From Ramicandelaber brevisporus (Eukaryota; Kickxellomycota; Ramicandelaberales; Ramicandelaberaceae), in contig MU602677.1 of the NCBI GenBank assembly GCA_025201865.1, forward strand, positions 3,495-15,563: DNA of 12,069 bases. The letters run 5' to 3'. Shown in pieces: positions 1 to 5,217 of the stretch. The position numbers were made by a program, and so were the translations under genes. Each line of letters opens with the position of its first letter. Positions within the stretch are counted from its first letter, which is position 1. The notes below the pieces were generated by a model, which was given only the letters and a program-made list of their open reading frames with translations, was not told the DNA's origin and searched no databases.

Positions 1-36
1 TGCTGCGCTGTCGAGTGATATCAGCTGTCGAATCAT
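1..36 (-). CDS. Possible N-terminus of a divergent gene, cut by left window edge
   Basis: Reading the minus strand from the ATG at 34-36, twelve codons (MIRQLISLDSAA) stay open to base 1. The base at -3 is a purine. The position, 221 bases head-to-head from the PXMP4-like ATG, is reasonable for a divergently transcribed neighbour. Twelve codons are far too few to identify a product, and an open frame this short is expected by chance. This is only a flag for whoever has the adjoining sequence. Confidence 0.15.
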   Translation of the reverse strand, partial: MIRQLISLDSAA

Positions 37-257
37 GTCGGTCCGTCCAATATTGACCTTTTCAAACCTTCACGTGTCTACTCATTTGGGTCAGCTCTCT
101 GTGACCAGCAGACAGCAGCAGCGAATCTCGTCGTTTGGCAGGCTTTTCTTCGTATTGACCGAAATAAGTCAAACCTAACTGCATCTCTCTCCAGCTTCTT
201 TTTCCCCCCCCTTTACCAACACCAGCACTCAAACCAGCAACAACAGCAGCAATCGCG
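1..257 (+). promoter_or_regulatory. Upstream region and 5' leader of the PXMP4-like gene
   Basis: No convincing gene lies here. The region ends in a CT-rich then CAA/CAG-rich stretch (about 185-250) leading into the ATG at 258, which looks like a fungal 5' leader. A palindromic CACGTG E-box-type site sits at 71-76, about 180 bases before the ATG. Such sites bind bHLH factors in fungi, but that role is inferred from the hexamer alone. No clear TATA box is seen. On the minus strand an ATG at 34-36 opens a frame that runs off the left edge, so this stretch may be a shared divergent promoter. Confidence 0.4.
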
Positions 258-851
258 ATGGACGGTGTCAGTGGCTTTCTTCTCGACCCGCGTAACCATG
301 CAATCCTATCCATCATCAAAGGATTCCGCAATGGTCTTGTGTACGGCGCTAAAGTGCGCTTCCCTCACGCTCTCGTCATGACACTGCTGTTCCGTACAGG
401 TTCTGTCTCTCAAAAGCTTCGTATCATTCTCGATGCGACGAAGGCGCACGCAAAGAATCTGGCATTCTTTGTAACAATCTACAAAACACTCATGTATCTG
501 CTACGAAACATCAACGGCGGCATTGAGCATTCAACCCACTCGTTCCTGGCTGGCTTAGTTGGAGGATACTGCGTGTTTGGAGAGAATACAAACCTGAACC
601 AGCAGATTGTATTGTACGTGTTTTCACGAGTTGTGATTGGTCTTGCAAAGATGCCAGTCAAGCACGGGCTGATTAAGGAGCCGGAGCATTCGTACCCCAT
701 TTTTGCGGCATTGGTCTGGGGTGCTGTAATGTGGCTGTTCAGATATGAGAGACCGGTTTTGCAGCCATCTCTACAGGCATCGATGCAGTACTTGTACATT
801 GACTCTAATAGATGGGATTCACTTCGTAATTGGATCTGGCATAACATTTAA
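258..851 (+). CDS. PXMP4: Peroxisomal membrane protein 4 (PMP24/PXMP4) family protein
   Basis: This is a 197-residue protein of the Tim17/Tim22/Tim23/PMP24 superfamily, matching the peroxisomal PXMP4 branch; human PXMP4 is about 210 residues. Family-like stretches are a Gly/Tyr-rich segment followed by a basic His-Pro signature at residues 25-45 (NGLVYGAKVRFPHALVMTLL), a central Asn-Gly-Gly/His segment at 84-103, and the N-Q-Q-I...SRV region at 114-125. Hydrophobic segments at about 64-82, 96-107, 117-130 and 147-162 would cross the membrane. There is no PTS1 tripeptide, as expected for a PEX19/PEX3-inserted membrane protein. The molecular role of the family is poorly defined. The ATG at 258 is the first in-frame start, with purine at -3 and G at +4. 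An AATAAA overlaps the region just past the stop, and the next gene faces it tail-to-tail 64 bases away. The frame is intact and intron-free. Confidence 0.88.
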   Translation: MDGVSGFLLDPRNHAILSIIKGFRNGLVYGAKVRFPHALVMTLLFRTGSVSQKLRIILDATKAHAKNLAFFVTIYKTLMYLLRNINGGIEHSTHSFLAGLVGGYCVFGENTNLNQQIVLYVFSRVVIGLAKMPVKHGLIKEPEHSYPIFAALVWGAVMWLFRYERPVLQPSLQASMQYLYIDSNRWDSLRNWIWHNI

Positions 852-857
852 AATAAA
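852..857 (+). terminator. AATAAA polyadenylation signal of the PXMP4-like gene
   Basis: AATAAA follows the TAA stop (849-851) immediately. It is the only canonical signal before the convergent Dabb gene. A signal this near the stop implies a very short 3' UTR, probably ending inside or close to the oppositely oriented 3' end of the Dabb gene. Confidence 0.5.
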
Positions 858-915
858 TGTAACTAATCTGACTTCTGTTTCAATCAACCGCTTTAAATGA
901 AAAAGTGCCTAAAGT

Positions 916-1209
916 TTAAACGTCGTAATCAAAGACGAGAACATCTTCGCGGATATCAGCAAGTCGGTGAACAAAGGCCAAGTGATTCGGATGGTCATAG
1001 TACTTTTGGAGGTCTTCGCGAGTGGCATGTTCTGAAACGATACCATGAGTGAAACCCTGCGACTTGTGAGAGAAGTCGGCACCGGTGCGCAGCGAGATGA
1101 CGTCAGGAACAGATGATGCAAGCTTGCTGAGCTCCGCAATCAAGCTGTCGATTTGAGCAGCAGAGGCCTCTGGCTTAAACTTGAAGAGAGCAATATGAAT
1201 AACTGGCAT
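916..1209 (-). CDS. Dabb-domain (stress-responsive A/B barrel) protein
   Basis: This is a 97-residue protein made almost entirely of one dimeric alpha/beta-barrel (Dabb) domain. Visible hallmarks are the N-terminal strand with conserved His (PVIHIALFKFKPEAS, residues 2-16), helix 1 at about 17-32, the strand leading to a turn with Gly43, and the C-terminal YYDHPNHLAFV block at 70-80 followed by the ED..VFDY strand at 88-96. These small proteins form homodimers. Plant relatives are salt- or stress-induced, and some family members are polyketide cyclases or olivetolic acid cyclase. The activity cannot be told from this sequence. The ATG at 1207-1209 is the start because MPVIH is the usual family N-terminus. 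The frame stays open upstream through a TCA/TCT triplet run, but no in-frame ATG is found there. It is convergent with the PXMP4-like gene and divergent from EXO1. A TATATAAA box lies about 130 bases upstream. Confidence 0.85.
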   Translation of the reverse strand: MPVIHIALFKFKPEASAAQIDSLIAELSKLASSVPDVISLRTGADFSHKSQGFTHGIVSEHATREDLQKYYDHPNHLAFVHRLADIREDVLVFDYDV

Positions 1210-1260
1210 GGATAATGATGAGGATAACGATGATGAAGATGATGATGAAGATGATGAGGA
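1210..1260 (-). repeat. TCA/TCT-rich triplet repeat in the Dabb 5' leader
   Basis: On the sense strand of the Dabb gene, the 51 bases just before the ATG are an imperfect (TCA)n/(TCT)n run; the plus strand reads as GAT/GAA triplets. It contains no ATG in any frame on the sense strand, which fits a CT-rich yeast-like leader. Because it is in frame with the gene it would encode a Ser run if translation began at a non-AUG codon, such as the TTG at 1264-1266. That is unlikely but possible. Confidence 0.6.
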
Positions 1261-1338
1261 GTACAAGTATATAGAAAAGTCGATGTTATACCGAAATCGA
1301 AGAAAATAGAGAGGATCTGTGGCGAGTCAGATGCAAGG

Positions 1339-1346
1339 TTTATATA
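1339..1346 (-). promoter_or_regulatory. TATA box candidate for the Dabb gene
   Basis: TTTATATA on the plus strand reads TATATAAA on the minus strand, a full TATA consensus about 130 bases upstream of the Dabb ATG. In yeasts TATA-containing promoters are enriched in stress-regulated genes, which would suit a stress-responsive-type protein. That link is inference. Confidence 0.45.
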
Positions 1347-1542
1347 GCATCTTGGAGAAGTGCTTGGCGTTTGCTGTCATCCAGTGTTACGTAAGCAAAC
1401 GGATACACACGGGGGGAGGGTGGAGTGACAATACACCGCGCCACCTCTTCACATTCTGTATTCGTACTGACATGACACATTCGGCGTCTAATTCGGGTCT
1501 AGCGTCTTATTGGCTGTGCTGTCTATCACTTACAAGCTGCAT

Positions 1543-1550
1543 TATAAATA
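1543..1550 (+). promoter_or_regulatory. TATA box candidate for EXO1, with nearby CCAAT boxes
   Basis: TATAAATA matches the TATA consensus. It lies 419 bases before the EXO1 ATG and is flanked by two ATTGG (inverted CCAAT) pentamers at 1509-1513 and 1567-1571. If it is used, transcription would start near 1570-1650 and the leader would be 320-400 bases unless an intron is removed. Confidence 0.4.
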
Positions 1551-1603
1551 ATAATAGACGTGTTTCATTGGTCCATTTGGATTGTGTTCACTGAAATTAA
1601 CAA

Positions 1604-1628
1604 ATGCAATGCAATGCAATGCAATGCA
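1604..1628 (+). repeat. Pentanucleotide repeat ATGCA x5
   Basis: There are five tandem copies of ATGCA, each bringing one ATG (at 1604, 1609, 1614, 1619 and 1624). Five is not a multiple of three, so successive ATGs fall in different frames and open short overlapping reading frames that end within the purine-rich tract downstream. From 1604 the frame runs about 21 codons and from 1614 seven codons before TGA. If these bases are in the EXO1 mRNA, they would be upstream ORFs. Confidence 0.75.
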
Positions 1629-1633
1629 GAGCA

Positions 1634-1726
1634 GTGAGAGAAAGAGTGAAAGAGAGTGAAAGAGAGTGAAGGATAGAGAGAGAACGTTGACTGACAGTCG
1701 GTTTGTTTGTTTTCTGCTTTTTGCAG
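1634..1726 (+). other. Possible intron in the EXO1 5' UTR
   Basis: A strong acceptor-like context ends at 1726: a T-rich tract, then TTTTTGCAG followed by GTTAGAG. A CTGAC branch-point-like motif at 1691-1695 lies about 32 bases before it, which is typical spacing for fungi. The donor is less clear. GTGAGA at 1634 gives a 93-base intron of normal fungal size, but GTGAAA at several places just downstream, or GTAAGC near 1391, are alternatives. The case rests on motifs only; no coding frame is interrupted. Confidence 0.25.
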
Positions 1727-1890
1727 GTTAGAGTTCCAACTCTACTCGAATTAGTTTTTCGGCCACAATCTGGATCTCACCGCACCTGTCCGCAGCCCTC
1801 AACGCTGACCTTGCCCAGTTCAGCAGTCGCTCGCCGGAAACTACTCTCTTTTAGTATCTCTATTGATATCTTCATCTCGCCCCTTCTGTC

Positions 1891-1922
<32 letters not shown>
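1891..1922 (+). repeat. (TCTG)8 tetranucleotide microsatellite in the EXO1 leader
   Basis: There are eight perfect TCTG units, flanked by degenerate TCTGTC and TCTC copies, ending 46 bases before the EXO1 ATG. The repeat is open in all three plus-strand frames and makes spurious S-V-C-L periodic translations with no ATG. It is a likely length-variable site among strains. Confidence 0.85.
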
Positions 1923-1927
<5 letters not shown>

Positions 1928-1968
1928 TTGGTTTGGTTTGTTTGTATATCTGTTTGTGCTCTCTCGCG

Positions 1969-4758
1969 ATGGGGATTGCTGGACTACTTCCCTTGTTCAA
2001 GTCGGTTATGGAGCCGATCCACGTCCGAGAGCTTCGAGGACAACGCGTTGGGATCGACACGTACAGCTGGCTGCATAAGGCGGCGTTCTCTTGCGCCAAA
2101 GAACTTGCACTCGGCGAGCCTACCACTCGACACATCAACTATGTTCTTACGCGAGCCGAGATGTTACGCAGCTATGGAGTTACGCCAGTATTGGTGTTTG
2201 ACGGTGGACCGCTTCCATCCAAGAAGACAACCAATGACAAGAGAGCAACACAGCGGGCAGAGAAGAAACAGCTGGGGATGGAGCATTTAAAGAGAGGAAA
2301 TATGGCGGCCGCTATAGAGTGCTTTCAATCCTGCATTAGTATCACGCCTGAAATTGTTCGACAGACAATCGATGCCCTGCAACGGCGGAATATTGAGTAC
2401 ATGGTGGCGCCGTATGAGGCAGATGCTCAGCTGGTTTATTTGGAGAAGATTGGGTTTATTTCGGCAATCATTACAGAAGACTCGGATATGATTGTGTTTG
2501 GGGCAATTAGATTGGTACTAAAGATGGATAAAGAGGGAAGTGCCGTTCAGTTTAACCGAGAGTTAATGTGGAGTACGAGTGATATTGATTTAAAGCAATG
2601 GAATAGTGATAAGTTTAGGAAAATGTGCATATTATCTGGATGCGATTATTTGCCTAATATTCCTGGAATTGGATTGAAGAGAGCACATGGATTGATGATT
2701 AAATTTGGGTGGAATGTGAATCGGATTGTAGGCGAATTGTCAAGTGCAAAAAAGACTGCACAGCACGTACCCATTAATTACCTGGATGAATTTGACAGAG
2801 CTGAATTGACCTTTTTGCATCAAAGAGTCTATGATCCATTTGCACAGGACTTGGCTCATTTACATCCACTTCCTCCTGCTCTACAGTACCACTCAAAACC
2901 ACAAACTGACCTAAACGAGGGAGGTGAAATGCAGCCACCTAGCAGAATTCCATGGCCATCTTTGGATTTCATTGGGGCATGGATTGATACAGACACAGCC
3001 AGAGGAATTGCAGCTGGAAACATCAATCCCACAACTAGACAGTCTCATCGTGGACGAATCTACATTTTAACAGTGCCTGCTTCACTCTCCAGGCTGAATG
3101 CCTCATCTAGAAGATTAGTTTCTAATTATCATGATAATCATGGCAACAGTGATAACGGTGACAGTGGTGTAGATGACAATGAGGATGATAATGACAATAT
3201 GGAATTCAGATTGCCTGTGCGGTTAACATCGAGAACGCCAACTGCACAGTCATCAAGATCATCAGCATCAATAACATCATCCACATCACTAATGTCACTA
3301 ACATCAATAATATCATCATCATCAATGACAGCAGTTAGTGAGCCAGTCAGAAGAACGTCATCTAGATTACAATCCAAACTAAATGGAGAGCAACATCAGC
3401 CGCAACACCAGCAACCGCAGCAACCGCACAGCCGAGTGGATCAGGCGTCACTATTATTCAAATCGAAAACAACATTAGTTGATCGATCAGAAATACAAAT
3501 TAGACCAGTCACAGCGTCACGAACAGCACCGATTCAAAATGGAGTAGATTCAGCAAATGCAGCATATCGACGCCATATCCAAATTGTCCAATCACATCAA
3601 ATAGTAAAACAGCTGGCAGCTCAGCACCAGCAGCACCAACAACCTATCAAGGAAACAGGGCAGAAGAGTGTATTCTTTGAGCCTATTCCATCATCACCTC
3701 CAAGACCTATAACACCAACTGCAGCCACTATTGGTTCATCACGGATTGACTCGTCTCCATCTCCACCTCCGTCTCCATCCTCGCGCTCATCATCATCGTC
3801 ATCGTCATCTTCAGGAAATACATCACACTCATCAACAACAGTATCAGCGTTTCAGCATTTTAGTATTCCATCATCATCACCTGCGCCAATGAGAATCTCA
3901 CACAATGCGTCATCGTCACCGCCTCTGTTATCAGATTCATCCTCTGTGATATTCAAATCAAATATATTCGATGCATTAAGCGATAATGATTCAGATATCA
4001 CTGGTAACGATAGTAACGATAACAACGGCAATAATAATGGTAGCCAAAGTAAAGTGGACGATAAACTAATTCTGGACTTTAGTGATTGTGAACAAGATGA
4101 CAATGGCAATAACAGTAACAGTGTCAACGACAGTGATAGTGATAGCGACGATCCTCCACAGCTGGATGAACAGCAGTTACAGAATGGGTCACTTCAACGA
4201 GTGCTATCCGGATTAAGGCAGCAATTCGGCTACACTCCATCAAACAGTACTACACCATCATTCACCTCGTCCACTTCCTCGACAGCATTACGACCCCTTG
4301 GGGTTAATACTGCACCACCAGCACCAGCCAACTCTAAATCATACCGACAAGTACGATCGCTGGCGGAAATCGAAAATGAAGAGAATAAGAAGGTGGCAGC
4401 AATGTATAATCTGGGCAATGTAACTTTGGATTCAATTAAGAATGCTGCAAAGAGACCAAGAAAATTAACCACCACTTCATCATTAACTACAAACCAGCGC
4501 CAGCAGGCATCCGCTAACTTTACCCCTACAGCTGCAATAAAGAAGCAGGTTGACTCTGCACCCAGCTCGGTTAGCAGTGGAACATCATTGAAGACCCTCC
4601 CAAACGTAAAATCAAGGGCTGGACTCTCACGGCCAAAGCGAACTTCAATAAACAACGGCAATACTGATTCAACCATAGTGCAGCCACACTCGTCTGCATC
4701 GTCGGCACTCGCTGCATTCAAACAGAAAATGCAGGGTTACGCTCTCACTGACCACTAA
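1969..4758 (+). CDS. EXO1: Exonuclease 1 (EXO1), Rad2/XPG family 5'-3' nuclease
   Basis: This 929-residue nuclear 5'-3' exonuclease/flap endonuclease acts in mismatch repair, double-strand-break end resection and meiotic crossover resolution. The N-terminus MGIAGLLPLFK is the family start. The XPG-N domain spans about 1-99 and XPG-I about 138-225, followed by a helix-hairpin-helix segment. The metal-binding acids are all present: D30, D78, E150, D152, D171, D173 and D226 (GCDYLPNIPGIGL), with spacing that matches human EXO1 to within one residue. From about residue 350 the protein is low-complexity, rich in Ser, Asn, Gln and Asp, with Ser runs (about 606-615) and acidic patches (about 665-735). 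Residues 566-570 (KSVFF) resemble the MLH1-interacting MIP box. The core is intact and intron-free. The frame is open upstream without an ATG, so the ATG at 1969 is the start. Codons end more often in A or T than in the downstream peptidase gene. Confidence 0.95.
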   Translation: MGIAGLLPLFKSVMEPIHVRELRGQRVGIDTYSWLHKAAFSCAKELALGEPTTRHINYVLTRAEMLRSYGVTPVLVFDGGPLPSKKTTNDKRATQRAEKKQLGMEHLKRGNMAAAIECFQSCISITPEIVRQTIDALQRRNIEYMVAPYEADAQLVYLEKIGFISAIITEDSDMIVFGAIRLVLKMDKEGSAVQFNRELMWSTSDIDLKQWNSDKFRKMCILSGCDYLPNIPGIGLKRAHGLMIKFGWNVNRIVGELSSAKKTAQHVPINYLDEFDRAELTFLHQRVYDPFAQDLAHLHPLPPALQYHSKPQTDLNEGGEMQPPSRIPWPSLDFIGAWIDTDTARGIAAGNINPTTRQSHRGRIYILTVPASLSRLNASSRRLVSNYHDNHGNSDNGDSGVDDNEDDNDNMEFRLPVRLTSRTPTAQSSRSSASITSSTSLMSLTSIISSSSMTAVSEPVRRTSSRLQSKLNGEQHQPQHQQPQQPHSRVDQASLLFKSKTTLVDRSEIQIRPVTASRTAPIQNGVDSANAAYRRHIQIVQSHQIVKQLAAQHQQHQQPIKETGQKSVFFEPIPSSPPRPITPTAATIGSSRIDSSPSPPPSPSSRSSSSSSSSSGNTSHSSTTVSAFQHFSIPSSSPAPMRISHNASSSPPLLSDSSSVIFKSNIFDALSDNDSDITGNDSNDNNGNNNGSQSKVDDKLILDFSDCEQDDNGNNSNSVNDSDSDSDDPPQLDEQQLQNGSLQRVLSGLRQQFGYTPSNSTTPSFTSSTSSTALRPLGVNTAPPAPANSKSYRQVRSLAEIENEENKKVAAMYNLGNVTLDSIKNAAKRPRKLTTTSSLTTNQRQQASANFTPTAAIKKQVDSAPSSVSSGTSLKTLPNVKSRAGLSRPKRTSINNGNTDSTIVQPHSSASSALAAFKQKMQGYALTDH
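3241..3330 (+). repeat. TCA/ATCA triplet-rich low-complexity stretch inside EXO1
   Basis: Imperfect TCA, TCATCAACA-like and AACATCA triplets here encode a Ser/Thr/Met/Ile-rich, charge-free run in the disordered EXO1 tail. Similar TCA/TCG runs recur at 3783-3840 and 3868-3920. Replication-slippage-type growth of triplets probably made part of this tail long. The complementary strand gives Asp-rich antisense frames that are not genes. Confidence 0.55.
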
Positions 4759-4979
4759 GCACTACTCATAACAGCTACATTGTATAATTCGATTCAATTT
4801 AACATTACAATGACTGCTCACACACATCTGACTAATTTTTGTTAAAATCGCGCAACCGATGCCAGTCCCTTGTGCAACCAATTCGTAACGAGGCAGCCAG
4901 CGTCATTATTCTCCGTGTTCTCTTGGCGAAGTATTACAAACCATGCGATAGCCACCGATCGTATTCTCCGACTCGAGCT

Positions 4980-4985
4980 TATAAA
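4980..4985 (+). promoter_or_regulatory. TATA box candidate for the M28B peptidase gene
   Basis: TATAAA followed by G lies 238 bases upstream of the ATG, with an ATG-free stretch between. The context fits a core promoter, but the hexamer alone is weak evidence. Confidence 0.4.
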
Positions 4986-5140
4986 GACGAACAACACGAA
5001 CAACAGGAACACACTCAAAGTCCTTGTTCTTTTTCGTTTTTGCTGTTATTGCCGTTTACCGTATCTTTACTACAACTCGCATTATATCGACCTTCAAACT
5101 CGCCTCCCCTCTCCCCGCCTCCACTTTATTCGCCCACTGT

Positions 5141-5174
5141 CACAGCCACAGCCACAGCCACACACACACACACA
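5141..5174 (+). repeat. (CACAGC)3-(CA)8 compound microsatellite in 5' leader
   Basis: Three CACAGC units (5141-5158) run straight into eight CA units (5159-5174), followed by degenerate TACACGCACA. The repeat ends about 40 bases before the peptidase ATG. It contains no ATG and is likely polymorphic in length. Confidence 0.8.
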
Positions 5175-5217
5175 TACACGCACAAAACTCCTCTAATTCC
5201 GAAACTGCTTGCTCAAG

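Larger units (their letters stand above)
1210..1968. promoter_or_regulatory. Divergent intergenic region between Dabb gene and EXO1
   Basis: This stretch of about 760 bases holds no supported gene; its open frames lack ATG starts or are very short. It contains core elements for both directions: TATATAAA on the minus strand (1339-1346) and TATAAATA on the plus strand (1543-1550). Two inverted CCAAT boxes (ATTGG at 1509-1513 and 1567-1571) lie near the plus-strand TATA. Downstream come the ATGCA repeat, a GAGTGAAA-type purine tract (1630-1682), a possible intron end and the TCTG microsatellite. The 242 bases from 1727 to the EXO1 ATG contain no ATG on the plus strand, as expected of a real leader. 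Confidence 0.55.
4759..5217 (+). promoter_or_regulatory. Spacer with promoter and leader of the M28B peptidase gene
   Basis: No gene is supported in these 459 bases. The first part is the EXO1 3' UTR, without a canonical AATAAA. TATAAA at 4980-4985 is the likely core promoter. From there to the ATG at 5218 no ATG occurs, consistent with a leader of roughly 180-210 bases. ATGs before the TATA box (near 4810, 4859 and 4942) open only very short frames and would lie outside the mRNA if this TATA is used. The leader is T- and C-rich and then carries the CACAGC/CA repeat. Confidence 0.5.

Noticed and set aside
479-847. 122-codon minus-strand frame over the PXMP4-like gene
   Set aside because: It is antisense to a recognisable conserved membrane protein and has no family features of its own.
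1210-1266. N-terminal Ser-rich extension of the Dabb protein
   Set aside because: The frame is open but starts only at a TTG. The ATG at 1207-1209 gives the standard Dabb N-terminus, and the upstream triplet run is typical leader sequence.
1891-1922. Short-spaced repeats as a CRISPR-like or satellite array
   Set aside because: It is a simple tetranucleotide microsatellite without spacers. No repeat-spacer structure exists anywhere in the window.
1703-2290. 195-codon plus-strand frame overlapping the EXO1 start
   Set aside because: It has no ATG start before EXO1, is kept open by the TCTG microsatellite, and runs out of frame through the conserved EXO1 N-terminus.
4230-4721. 163-codon minus-strand frame over the EXO1 3' part
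   Set aside because: It is antisense to the low-complexity EXO1 tail. Low stop frequency comes from the repeat composition of the sense strand.
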